Origin: Nitrospira sp.
GTDB taxonomy: Bacteria > Nitrospirota > Nitrospiria > Nitrospirales > Nitrospiraceae
NCBI GenBank assembly: GCA_030653545.1
Contig: JAURZE010000010.1
Span: forward strand, 1 to 33,162
Length of the DNA: 33,162 nt
Direction: 5' to 3'
Positions 1-6,727 of the stretch are shown piece by piece. The notes beneath the pieces were generated by a model. The model was not told where the DNA came from. It saw only the letters and a list, made by a program, of their open reading frames with translations, and did not search any database. The position numbers and the translations under genes were made by a program. The number at the start of each line of letters is the position of its first letter. The first letter of the stretch is position 1.

Positions 1-168
1 CCGCCGTATCAAACTCTCGGCGATGGGCTTTGATGAAGGTGTACTTCAATCGGACGTGCTGCGATCTCCATCGATTCCCCATGAATCCTCCCCCTGTTCT
101 AACGACCACCCTAAGGTGTCCGTTAAAGCCTGGGAAGTCCATCTCCACGCTTCCGTCATATAGGCCCC

Positions 169-816
169 ATGCTCACGCTGATTCAGTTTCCCTGGTCGCC
201 GTTCTGCATCACGATCCGGCACATCCTGAAACGCCATCACATTCCGTTCACACTGCGCAACATTGCCTTTCATGATCGCGCGCCGGTCATCACCGCGACA
301 ACGGGTGCCGGCTACACCGTTCCCTGCCTCGTCGATGGGAAACGCGGGATCTGCGACGTGACGGACTTGGGGCAAGAGGTCGCGCGACATGTCGATCGGC
401 GCTTCACGCTCAACCTCTTCCCGAAGGAGTTCGACGGCCTGCAGCTCATTCTCTCGCGCTACATCGAGCAGGAGTTGGAGATGGTGGGGTTCAAGGTGAA
501 CGATACCTACGTGATCCCGAAGCGCCCGCTGGTTGAACGCACGATGCTCATCCGCCACAAGGAGCGGAAGTTCGGAAAGGGCTGCGTCCGGGAATGGACC
601 GCTCAGCGCCGGCCTCTGTGCGCGCAGTTTGCCGATCTATTGGAGCCGATCGACAACGTGTTGGCGGCCTCGCCGTTTCTCCTGGCTGACCGGCCGCTCT
701 TCGCCGACTACAACCTCTATGGGGTGCTCGAAAACTATCTCTTCAACGGGAAAACCAAACTCCCCGCCTTGAAACACCTCCGCCGCTGGCACCGCGCTAT
801 GACACATGCTCACTAA
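169..816 (+). CDS. Glutathione S-transferase-like (thioredoxin-fold) protein
   Basis: This 215-residue protein has the layout of a soluble glutathione S-transferase. A thioredoxin-like N-terminal domain occupies about residues 1-78, and a helical C-terminal domain about 90-210. The active-site region reads SPFC (residues 10-13), an SxxC version of the CxxC/SxxC motif that follows the first strand. VP at 51-52 fits the conserved cis-proline before strand 3, and the following CDVTDLGQEVARHV fits the glutathione gamma-glutamyl contact region. Substrate cannot be told. The ATG at 169 is the first in frame; no clear Shine-Dalgarno precedes it. The 3' end overlaps the next gene by 11 bases, so the two are probably co-transcribed. 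The fold assignment is fairly safe; true GST activity is an inference. Confidence 0.8.
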   Translation: MLTLIQFPWSPFCITIRHILKRHHIPFTLRNIAFHDRAPVITATTGAGYTVPCLVDGKRGICDVTDLGQEVARHVDRRFTLNLFPKEFDGLQLILSRYIEQELEMVGFKVNDTYVIPKRPLVERTMLIRHKERKFGKGCVREWTAQRRPLCAQFADLLEPIDNVLAASPFLLADRPLFADYNLYGVLENYLFNGKTKLPALKHLRRWHRAMTHAH

Positions 817-1846
817 ACGTCGGCACCGCTTCCGCCCCCTGCGCAAGCTACTCTACATTACAATCGGCTTCCTGCTGCTCGCGCTGATCGGCGTGGGATA
901 TCAGATTGTCGGCATGGTGCAGGACCGGAAGCAGTACCCACCGCCCGGACAGCTTATCGACGTCGGCGGATATAAACTTCACCTCTACTGCACCGGCGAA
1001 GGCAGCCCGACCGTGATCTTGGATGCCATGGGTCCTGGTTGGTCGGTCTATTGGGCAGAGGTCCAGCCGGAGATCGCGAAAATCACACGGGTCTGCTCCT
1101 ATGACCGGGCAGGATTCGGCTGGAGCGATACTGGCCGTCTGCCACGCATCGGCAGACGGATGGCCGATGAGCTTCACCAGTTGCTGACGAACGGCGGCAT
1201 CTCCAGCCCCTACCTGCTCGTCGGCCATTCGCTGGGCGGGTTCGTCGCTCGGCTGTATCGCCAGGCCCACCCGAACGATGTCGTCGGGATGGTGCTAGTG
1301 GATGCGGGGCATGAACGGCAATTCGACCAAGTCGAGTTCATGCGATTCGTCTCACCCGGAAAATCCATGTTCCCGATCATCCGCGCGGTGACGGCCCTAG
1401 GCCTGACCCGGCTGTTGATCTCACGGGATCTTGCGCCGTCGTTCTTTGCCACCCAGGAAGCCGGTGTGCCTGCCGACATCCGCCCGCTCCTCCGCGCCGG
1501 ATGGACGCAGTCGCGCTACTTCAAGACGATGACATACGAAGGTGCGGCACTGGAGGGGACCGCTGGGCAAACCGGGATGGCCGGTTCGCTGGGGAACCTG
1601 CCCTTGACCGTCATCACCGCGACCGGACCAACCTGGTGGCCCGAGATGCCGCCGACGGTGAATCCGGCCAACTTTCGAAAAATGTGGCTGAAGCTGCAAA
1701 CTGACCTCACCAAGCTCTCCACCAACAGCCGCCAAGTCTTCGCCGACCGCAGCAGCCACTTCATTAACTTCGACCAGCCTGAACTCATCATTGAGACCAT
1801 TCGGGAAATGATCGCCTCCCAGACACCCTCTCAAATCCAGAAGTAA
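806..1846 (+). CDS. Membrane-anchored alpha/beta hydrolase
   Basis: This is a 346-residue alpha/beta-hydrolase-fold enzyme. A single hydrophobic segment at about residues 14-36, preceded by a run of Arg and Lys, looks like an N-terminal membrane anchor or uncleaved signal, so the catalytic domain would be extracytoplasmic. The nucleophile elbow GHSLGG places the catalytic Ser at about 142. Asp166 in VLVDAGHE is a candidate acid, and His318 in RSSHFINF is the probable catalytic His. The SYDRAGFGWS segment (98-107) is typical of this family after strand 4. The start overlaps the GST-like gene by 11 bases. A short perfect inverted repeat (1853-1870) follows the stop but has no T-run. Esterase, lipase or haloperoxidase-like activity cannot be distinguished. 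Confidence 0.85.
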   Translation: MLTKRRHRFRPLRKLLYITIGFLLLALIGVGYQIVGMVQDRKQYPPPGQLIDVGGYKLHLYCTGEGSPTVILDAMGPGWSVYWAEVQPEIAKITRVCSYDRAGFGWSDTGRLPRIGRRMADELHQLLTNGGISSPYLLVGHSLGGFVARLYRQAHPNDVVGMVLVDAGHERQFDQVEFMRFVSPGKSMFPIIRAVTALGLTRLLISRDLAPSFFATQEAGVPADIRPLLRAGWTQSRYFKTMTYEGAALEGTAGQTGMAGSLGNLPLTVITATGPTWWPEMPPTVNPANFRKMWLKLQTDLTKLSTNSRQVFADRSSHFINFDQPELIIETIREMIASQTPSQIQK

Positions 1847-1934
1847 TCCATCTCAACGCCCTTGCGTTGATCGGAACGGCAGCCTGCATTTTGACACCCT
1901 CATGTCTACCGACTTTGCTATACTCCCTTGCATC

Positions 1935-2333
1935 ATGGCCTCAGATACACCGGCTTCGCCGCCGTCAGGAAGAGATCGCCGCGAATTTTATCGAATTACC
2001 GTCACCCTGCCCGTCCGCATTCAGCCCGAAACGGATACGACGGAGGGTGCGCTCATCGAGCAATCCGTCAACATCAGCGGCGGCGGCTTCGGCATCACGG
2101 TCGCCACGGTCTATCAACCCAACGACATCCTTGCGGTCACGCTTCGCCTGCCCGATCATGGCCTCTTCACATCCTTCGCCGAAGTATTGCGGCTCGATCC
2201 CATCCCCTTTCCGGGAGGGACCTATCGCCTCCACGCTCGCTTCGTCAGAATGCCCTCACAGGACCGGGAAGTGTTGATCAGACATATCCTGCGGTTTCAG
2301 CGGGACCACCTGCAAGAACACTATTCCGCATAA
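1935..2333 (+). CDS. PilZ domain protein
   Basis: This is a short single-domain protein of 132 residues from the chosen start. The PilZ c-di-GMP signature is visible: an Arg cluster RDRREFYR just after the start, followed about 35 residues later by NISGGGFG, which fits the [D/N]xSxxG motif. PilZ proteins bind cyclic di-GMP and act as effectors of motility, exopolysaccharide or secretion; the target here is unknown. An in-frame ATG exists 33 bases upstream (1902). I prefer 1935 because a TATACT hexamer ends 10 bases before it, the same arrangement as at the PilZ gene starting at 6728. Neither ATG has a Shine-Dalgarno. The protein has no membrane segment. It is one of three PilZ-type genes within 5.2 kb. 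Confidence 0.8.
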   Translation: MASDTPASPPSGRDRREFYRITVTLPVRIQPETDTTEGALIEQSVNISGGGFGITVATVYQPNDILAVTLRLPDHGLFTSFAEVLRLDPIPFPGGTYRLHARFVRMPSQDREVLIRHILRFQRDHLQEHYSA

Positions 2334-2404
2334 CCTAGAGCAACATCCGCGCGGCACCCGGGCAAAGACCACAGTTTCCCTCGCGTGCAATCCCACTGCA
2401 TCAG

Positions 2405-2442
2405 AGCGCGGGAAGACCATCCGTCGACAGTCCTCCCGCGCT
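2405..2442. repeat. Inverted repeat / stem-loop between convergent genes
   Basis: AGCGCGGGA at 2405-2413 is exactly complementary to TCCCGCGCT at 2434-2442, giving a 9-bp GC-rich stem with a 20-base loop. It lies between the convergent PilZ gene (ending 2333) and the minus-strand small membrane gene (ending 2468). It could act as a transcription stop for either side, but there is no T-run on either strand. Confidence 0.45.
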
Positions 2443-2467
2443 GCATGGCTCACGTGCCCGATGGGGC

Positions 2468-2644
2468 TCACGCTGCTTTGGGCAGTGACGCCAGATCGAC
2501 TGACTGCCGAACCGTCTCGACCGGCGGAGTGGAGATGGACACGGTGCTGGACTCGGCAGACAACGTCCAGAGTCCCATGAGCAGCACCGCTATCGCTCCA
2601 ATCACAACCAGCCCGGCATCAATCACCGAACTCAAATCCATCAT
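2468..2644 (-). CDS. Small single-span membrane protein (58 aa)
   Basis: This tiny gene stands out for its translation signal. AAAGGAGGTG at 2651-2660 (minus strand) is a near-perfect Shine-Dalgarno, and ATG at 2644 follows after 6 bases. An in-frame GTG at 2653 overlaps the Shine-Dalgarno and is not the likely start. The protein begins MMDLSSVIDAGLVV and has one strong hydrophobic segment at about residues 8-27. A Ser/Thr/Pro-rich polar tail follows. No family is recognised. It is on the same strand as, and downstream of, the basic small protein and the Hsp20 gene. An inverted repeat lies 26 bases after its stop. The signal and membrane span make it likely to be real; function is unknown. 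Confidence 0.6.
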   Translation of the reverse strand: MMDLSSVIDAGLVVIGAIAVLLMGLWTLSAESSTVSISTPPVETVRQSVDLASLPKAA

Positions 2645-2650
2645 CGTGTT

Positions 2651-2660
2651 CACCTCCTTT
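2651..2660 (-). promoter_or_regulatory. Strong Shine-Dalgarno deciding the start at 2644
   Basis: The minus strand reads AAAGGAGGTG, almost the full anti-16S complement, 6 bases before ATG 2644. It supports the short membrane ORF as a translated gene and rules against the GTG at 2653, which lies inside the signal's spacing. Confidence 0.7.
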
Positions 2661-2690
2661 CTTTAGCGTGTAACGACGCCCGGATATCTG

Positions 2691-2897
2691 TCAAAAGAGG
2701 CCATGCGCCAACGGCCCCGTCTTGTGCTCCGCCGAAGATTCCGTGGAACCCCGCCGGTAGCCTTCCGATGACTCACGCCGCCAGCGCCATGGCACCCGGC
2801 CGCGTTTACCGTCACTGCGCCGCCCCTCATAGCGATTCTCTTCCTTCTCCGCATTATCATCACGTCGCCGTTTCGCAAACCACCTTGATTGTCTCAT
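2691..2897 (-). CDS. Small arginine-rich hypothetical protein (68 aa)
   Basis: This is a 68-residue, very basic and hydrophilic protein with no hydrophobic span. It is dense in Arg, Glu and Gly, for example RRRDDNAEKEENRYEGRR near the N-terminus. The start ATG 2897 is preceded by AGAAAGGAA with 8 bases between GGA and the ATG, and a TATAAC -10-like hexamer lies at 2916-2921. The composition suggests a disordered, possibly nucleic-acid-binding peptide, but that is inference. An overlapping frame starting at 2878 is less convincing because it has no ribosome site. It sits between the Hsp20 terminator and the small membrane gene. No homologue family is recognised, and overlapping GC-rich frames often mimic Arg-rich ORFs, so confidence is moderate. 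Confidence 0.4.
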   Translation of the reverse strand: MRQSRWFAKRRRDDNAEKEENRYEGRRSDGKRGRVPWRWRRESSEGYRRGSTESSAEHKTGPLAHGLF

Positions 2898-2948
2898 CAA
2901 GCATTTCCTTTCTCTGTTATACCTCCCCCTGCCCTACAGCCGGAGAGA

Positions 2949-2981
2949 AGGCCTCACCGGATGGAGCCATCGGTGAGGCCT
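2949..2981 (-). terminator. Probable terminator of the Hsp20 gene
   Basis: An 11-bp perfect inverted repeat (AGGCCTCACCG at 2949-2959 with CGGTGAGGCCT at 2971-2981) with an 11-base loop lies 69 bases after the Hsp20 stop. On the minus strand the stem is followed by TCTCTCC, a pyrimidine-rich but not pure T tail. The stem is strong; its action as a stop is inferred from position. Confidence 0.55.
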
Positions 2982-3050
2982 CATTGACCGGTCACGATGC
3001 AGGAGGAAGGACGGTTATCCTGTTAGACAGGCAACACTACAGCGATGCGT

Positions 3051-3485
3051 TTACCCTTCGATCATGATGCGCCTGGGTTTCGCCTCTTCCCGCTTAGGAA
3101 AGGTCACGGTCAGGATCCCATTCCTGTGCACAGCCGATGCTTTCTCATGATCCACAAACGTCGGCAACCGGAAGAGCCTGGCGAACTGCCCGCCGGCGAT
3201 CTCACGCAGATGATACGTCCCCTCTGGCCCCCGTTCCTCTCTCCGCTCTCCCTTCACCGCCAACACCTGGTTCTCAATCTCCAATGAGATGTCTTTCGGC
3301 TCCCACCCTGGGAGCGCAACCTCCACATAGAAGCCATTCCCATCCTCCCAGGCATTGCAAGCAGGCGCCCAGGCCTGGCCCGACACGCCGAAAGCACGCA
3401 GGGCTTCGTCGAACATCCGGTCCACCTCGCGATCAAATGATCCGGCCCTGACCGGGGACACGACAGACGGTACATAACTGCTCAT
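3051..3485 (-). CDS. Hsp20 / alpha-crystallin small heat-shock protein
   Basis: This 144-residue ATP-independent chaperone holds unfolding proteins in oligomeric complexes in the cytoplasm. The alpha-crystallin domain spans about residues 42-132. It contains the VEVALPGWEPKDISLEI strands and the signature region ending NGILTVTFPK (122-131, the usual A-x-x-x-N-G-x-L pattern). The C-terminal IMI at about 140-142 is the I-x-I motif used in oligomer assembly. The start ATG 3485 is chosen because GGAGGAGGGA lies just upstream and the protein then has normal family length. A longer in-frame reading back to 3674 begins in non-conserved sequence. A hairpin touches the ribosome site and a strong inverted repeat lies downstream. 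Confidence 0.93.
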   Translation of the reverse strand: MSSYVPSVVSPVRAGSFDREVDRMFDEALRAFGVSGQAWAPACNAWEDGNGFYVEVALPGWEPKDISLEIENQVLAVKGERREERGPEGTYHLREIAGGQFARLFRLPTFVDHEKASAVHRNGILTVTFPKREEAKPRRIMIEG

Positions 3486-3490
3486 AGCTG

Positions 3491-3514
3491 TCCCTCCTCC
3501 TCTCCTCTGAGAGG
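3491..3514 (-). promoter_or_regulatory. Hairpin abutting the Hsp20 ribosome-binding site
   Basis: In the Hsp20 leader, CCTCTC (3509-3514 on the minus strand) pairs with GAGAGG (3499-3504) across a 4-base loop, and the purine-rich Shine-Dalgarno AGGAGGG follows at once. CCTCTC could alternatively pair with the GGAGG of the ribosome site. Such arrangements can act as RNA thermometers in small heat-shock genes, but no ROSE or FourU signature is evident. Confidence 0.3.
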
Positions 3515-3646
3515 TCATATGATGGGTTGATGTTGAGATGGAATGAGAGTCAGGCCGAGGACGATCCGGGGCAATATCTGCCGCCGCTACTCCTCCAGTG
3601 TTGGCCTGGCACCAATCCATCCGGTTTCGTATCAGCAACGAGAAGG

Positions 3647-3674
3647 CAGATAATTTCACCCGGAGCAAAGTCAA
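3647..3674 (-). promoter_or_regulatory. Possible promoter for Hsp20
   Basis: The minus strand has TTGACT (3669-3674) and TATCTG (3647-3652) separated by 16 bases, a fair sigma-70-type pair. It would give a leader of about 155 bases containing the ribosome-site hairpin. A GC-rich inverted repeat, AAGAGGG/CCCTCTT (3673-3688), overlaps the -35 and could be an operator or an insulating hairpin. No CIRCE element is seen. Confidence 0.33.
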
Positions 3675-3902
3675 GAGGGGGCCCTCTTAGCCTTGTTGCA
3701 AATCAACGCAGCCTCCGATTTCACACATTTGCGCAGACTTCCCCCGCGGGTACCCGCCTGAACGCGAGGCGAGCCGGCTGATCCAACAGCGGGCACGGTG
3801 CCCGGTTGTGCACAGCGCGATCGCTATCCGATCTCCACACAACCTCCGGGCACACCCCGTACGCTGAATTCCATGCGCGGCCATCAATAAATGACAAACT
3901 CC

Positions 3903-3931
3903 TTGGCGATCATGCGACCTTCTCATAAACT
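3903..3931 (+). promoter_or_regulatory. Promoter of the M48 peptidase gene
   Basis: TTGGCG (3903-3908) and TAAACT (3926-3931) are separated by exactly 17 bases, as in a sigma-70-type promoter. Transcription from about 3938 would give a short leader containing the AGGAGG at 3945-3950. Confidence 0.45.
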
Positions 3932-3963
3932 GGTTGCGACCCTTAGGAGGAATTCCGATCGCA

Positions 3964-5895
3964 ATGTCCGACACACAGTTCGAGCAATTGGTGCGCCGTC
4001 TCGAGACGTACGCCCATAAACATCCGACACCGTACAAACTGAAGGTCGCGCTGGTCGCCGCTCTCGGCTATGCCTATGTGCTGGCCATCCTGGGCCTGGC
4101 ATTGGCGGTCGGCGCCTGGCTGATTCTCTCACTGAAAGACGGAGGATCAGGCCATCTCAGCTCCATCAAGCTGCTGTTCGGCCTTGGAGTGCTGGCGGCG
4201 ATCATCCTGCGGGCCTTCTGGGTGCGCCTTGCCCCGCCGACGGGCTATGAGGTGTATCGGGAAGACGCGCCGCGCCTGTTCCTCCTCATCGATAAACTAA
4301 CCACGGCGTTGGGCACGCCACTCTTTCACCATGTGCTCATCGTGAACGACCTGAATGCCGCCGTCGCACAGCGACCGCGCCTCGGCATTTTCGGCTGGTA
4401 TCAGAACTATCTGCTGCTCGGCCTCCCCCTCATGTTGGCCATGACACCGGCCCAGTTCCGCGCCGTGCTCGCGCATGAGTTCGGCCACCTGGGCCACTCT
4501 CATGGGCGCTTCTCCGGGTGGATCTATCGCACCCGCATAATCTGGTCGCGCCTGCTGGAAGAGCTGCGCGCCCGCGATCATTGGGGCTCGGTGTTCTTTA
4601 CCAAGTTCCTGGACTGGTATGCCCCCTTCTTCAACGCCTACTCGTTCGTCCTGGCCCGCGCGCAGGAGTACGAAGCCGATCGTCAGGCGGCCCGGCTGGT
4701 CGGCCCGCACGCGATGAAAGACGCCTTGGCATCGCTCCAGATCATCGCGCGTCTGATGGACGAACGGTATTGGCCCGCTTTGAATCGCCGGACCATCACA
4801 AATCCTGCACCGCCCGCCTCCCATCTCGATGAACTCATCACGGTGTTGCAGCGCGTCACGCCTCACGACAGCATTCAGAAGTGGATGCACGAGGCGATGC
4901 AGCAGACGACCGGCTATGCCGACACGCATCCGGCCTTGGTCGATCGACTGGCCGCGTTAGACCGACTTCCGGAAAAACAGAATGCCCCCGAACCGCCGGC
5001 CGATTTTCCCCATCTGCGCGACCCTCACGAGGCCACAGCCGCAAACTATTACCTGGACGCGCATGCCACCGCGACACGCGAAGCCCTCGACCGCAGCTGG
5101 GCGGAGTCTGTGGCGGACGAATGGCAACAGAAGCACGAAGAAATGGCGGCAGCGCGGGCACGCTGCCAGGCCTTAAGCGACCAATCTGCGACCGTCGGGC
5201 TCTCGATCGACGAGCTGTGGGAATATGCGTGCCAAATGGAAGCGCTCGAAAGCGACCGCGCAGCACTGCCGTTGCTGCAACAATTGCTCACGAAGGCACC
5301 CGCTCACGCGGCGGCGAACTTGGCGATGGGGCGCCTCCTTTTGGCGCAAGACGATCAAGCCGGTTTGCAGTATCTGGAGAAGGCCCTGGCGGCGGATCGC
5401 GAGGCGGTGATTCCAGCCTGCCAACTGGCCTCCACTTTCCTGGAACGCCGGGGCAACCATAAAGAATCCATGCGCTACCGCGTCAAGGCGCAGCGGCAAC
5501 GGCAGCAGCTCCTTGAGGCCGAAGCCGAACGCAGCACGATCAAACCCGGGGACTCGTTCGAGCCGCACGGGCTGCCAGCTGAAGTGATTGAGGGGATCGC
5601 CCGGCAACTGGCATCGAGACCCGATATCCAGGCGGCCTACCTGGTCCGCAAGACGGTGCAGGCCCTGACCCGCGTCCCCTGCTATGCGTTGGTCATCATT
5701 CCGCACCGCGCCTGGTACGAGTTGCACGCGGACAGCAGCAATCAGGCTCTCTTGGAGCAGCTCCGCACGACACTGACGCTACCGGAAGACACCTACATCC
5801 TCATCGCCGACCAGCTGATGAAACACCGATGGATTAGCACTCTCAGACCCATCCCTCAATCCGCCATCCTGAGCACCCACACCACCGCTTTATAG
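3964..5895 (+). CDS. M48-family membrane metallopeptidase with repeat-containing C-terminal half
   Basis: This is a 643-residue zinc endopeptidase of the M48 (Ste24/HtpX-like) family. Hydrophobic segments at about residues 27-57 and 68-88 anchor it. The catalytic HEFGH lies at 171-175, with Glu172 as general base. EYEAD at 235-239 supplies the third zinc ligand, followed by RQAARLVG as usual for the family. After the protease domain comes a long hydrophilic region. It includes a segment around 420-510 with alternating Ala/Leu helices (LPLLQQLLTKAPAHAAANLAMGRLLL) resembling tetratricopeptide repeats, then an extra C-terminal domain. The family's likely role is membrane protein quality control. 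AGGAGG at 3945-3950 lies 13 bases before ATG 3964, somewhat long. An upstream TTG at 3934 precedes the Shine-Dalgarno and is rejected. Confidence 0.9.
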   Translation: MSDTQFEQLVRRLETYAHKHPTPYKLKVALVAALGYAYVLAILGLALAVGAWLILSLKDGGSGHLSSIKLLFGLGVLAAIILRAFWVRLAPPTGYEVYREDAPRLFLLIDKLTTALGTPLFHHVLIVNDLNAAVAQRPRLGIFGWYQNYLLLGLPLMLAMTPAQFRAVLAHEFGHLGHSHGRFSGWIYRTRIIWSRLLEELRARDHWGSVFFTKFLDWYAPFFNAYSFVLARAQEYEADRQAARLVGPHAMKDALASLQIIARLMDERYWPALNRRTITNPAPPASHLDELITVLQRVTPHDSIQKWMHEAMQQTTGYADTHPALVDRLAALDRLPEKQNAPEPPADFPHLRDPHEATAANYYLDAHATATREALDRSWAESVADEWQQKHEEMAAARARCQALSDQSATVGLSIDELWEYACQMEALESDRAALPLLQQLLTKAPAHAAANLAMGRLLLAQDDQAGLQYLEKALAADREAVIPACQLASTFLERRGNHKESMRYRVKAQRQRQQLLEAEAERSTIKPGDSFEPHGLPAEVIEGIARQLASRPDIQAAYLVRKTVQALTRVPCYALVIIPHRAWYELHADSSNQALLEQLRTTLTLPEDTYILIADQLMKHRWISTLRPIPQSAILSTHTTAL

Positions 5896-6141
5896 CTCCC
5901 GCGCCTTCGCTGGTCGGCCCCCTCGAAAGGTGGAGGAAATTCTTGCTGCGCAGCGCCGTTTTGCCGTACTTATCCTTGATTCCCTCCGCCCAGCATCATA
6001 GCGATATCCCCCTTCGCTCGATGCTATTCCTCAAAACATCCGCAATCTGACACATCCGGCCGGTCAGGCTGGGCAATCCTCTCGCTGGTCTCCGGCTTGC
6101 ACTGGAACCGGTATCGGCTGTCCACTGAAAGGAGTCCGGCG

Positions 6142-6291
6142 ATGTCGTTCGTCATGGTTGTCATGCTGATCACGCTGCTTCCCTTTCCAATTGTGGTCGG
6201 GGTGCTGGCGCTGGAAGAAATCCGGGCTGATCGCGAACATTCCTCCCACCCCCGCCGATCGCCGCTGAGTCGCCCGGCATCGGATGTCTGA
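6142..6291 (+). CDS. Small membrane protein (49 aa)
   Basis: This is a 49-residue protein with one hydrophobic segment at about residues 2-24 (beginning MSFVMVVMLITLLPFP) and a basic, proline-rich cytoplasmic-type tail. AAAGGAG at 6128-6134 lies 7 bases before ATG 6142, an excellent ribosome site. The upstream in-frame ATG at 6097 has none and would add a non-conserved leader. The stop overlaps the next gene's start by 8 bases, suggesting coupled translation with the PilZ-like protein. No family is recognised; a membrane partner for the PilZ-like protein is a guess from gene order only. Confidence 0.6.
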   Translation: MSFVMVVMLITLLPFPIVVGVLALEEIRADREHSSHPRRSPLSRPASDV

Positions 6292-6640
6292 TCGATCAAA
6301 AAGAAAGGCCACCCATGTGTCCGATCCACGCCGGCACGTTCGCATCCTGGTCAACCGGCGGGGCCTCATGCATCGCAACGGAGCTGCTTGTCTCTGCACC
6401 CTCGTAAATCTCACCGCGCTGGGCCTCCAGATTTCCGCCGAGCTCCCCCTGCTGGTCGGAGACCGAATCGAAATCGAGTGTCAGCTTGAAGGCGAGAGCC
6501 GGATTTACTGTGCACTCAAGCTGACTCATGCCGCAGGGAGACACGGCGGCAGCCGTGTCGTCGACATCACGCCCGAACATCACGGCCTCCTGATGGATTT
6601 CCTGGATGGACAGGACACGCCCGCTCACAACACCCCCTGA
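6284..6640 (+). CDS. Divergent PilZ-like protein
   Basis: This is a 118-residue soluble protein. Its core, DPRRHVRILVNRRG followed by VNLTALGLQI, matches the PilZ pattern of an Arg cluster and then [D/N]x[S/T]xxG. The Ser is replaced by Thr and the following Gly-rich turn is weaker. Binding of cyclic di-GMP is therefore plausible but less certain than for the other two PilZ proteins here. The start overlaps the upstream small membrane gene by 8 bases. A hairpin with a T-run lies about 30 bases downstream. GTG or ATG alternatives are not needed because the next Met is inside the domain. Confidence 0.72.
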   Translation: MSDRSKRKATHVSDPRRHVRILVNRRGLMHRNGAACLCTLVNLTALGLQISAELPLLVGDRIEIECQLEGESRIYCALKLTHAAGRHGGSRVVDITPEHHGLLMDFLDGQDTPAHNTP

Positions 6641-6672
6641 CCGATCCGACTCCGCTCAACAGCAACCGCAGC

Positions 6673-6695
6673 CCCTCCAAGGAGGGATACTTTTT
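6673..6695 (+). terminator. Probable Rho-independent terminator after the PilZ-like gene
   Basis: CCCTCC (6673-6678) and GGAGGG (6681-6686) form a short GC-rich hairpin, effectively 5 bp with a CAAG loop. It is followed 4 bases later by TTTTT (6691-6695). It lies 33 bases after the 6284-6640 gene and would separate it from the next PilZ gene. Confidence 0.45.
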
Positions 6696-6727
6696 CCGTC
6701 TCACACCGCGCTACACTGCACCCTGCC

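Larger units (their letters stand above)
3486..3963. other. Divergent intergenic region between Hsp20 and M48 peptidase genes
   Basis: These 478 bases separate two divergently transcribed genes. I see the Hsp20 leader and possible promoter on the left, the 7-bp AAGAGGG/CCCTCTT inverted repeat at 3673-3688, and the M48 promoter and Shine-Dalgarno on the right. The middle (about 3700-3890) has no convincing gene. Confidence 0.6.

Noticed and set aside
2-163. Plus-strand frame open from the left window edge to a TAG at 161-163, possibly the C-terminus of an upstream gene
   Set aside because: Only 53 codons, no recognisable motif, and the composition after codon 25 does not look coding. The other two plus frames are equally uninformative.
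46-558. 170-codon minus-strand frame overlapping the GST-like gene
   Set aside because: It lies antisense to a protein with clear family motifs and has no ribosome site or recognisable domain; a GC-rich shadow frame.
1853-1870. TCAACGC-CCTT-GCGTTGA perfect inverted repeat after the hydrolase gene as a terminator
   Set aside because: Stem of 7 bp without any following T-run; too weak to call as a terminator.
4881-5462. 193-codon plus-strand frame inside the M48 gene
   Set aside because: Arg/Gly/Pro-rich shadow in another frame of a gene with well-supported motifs.
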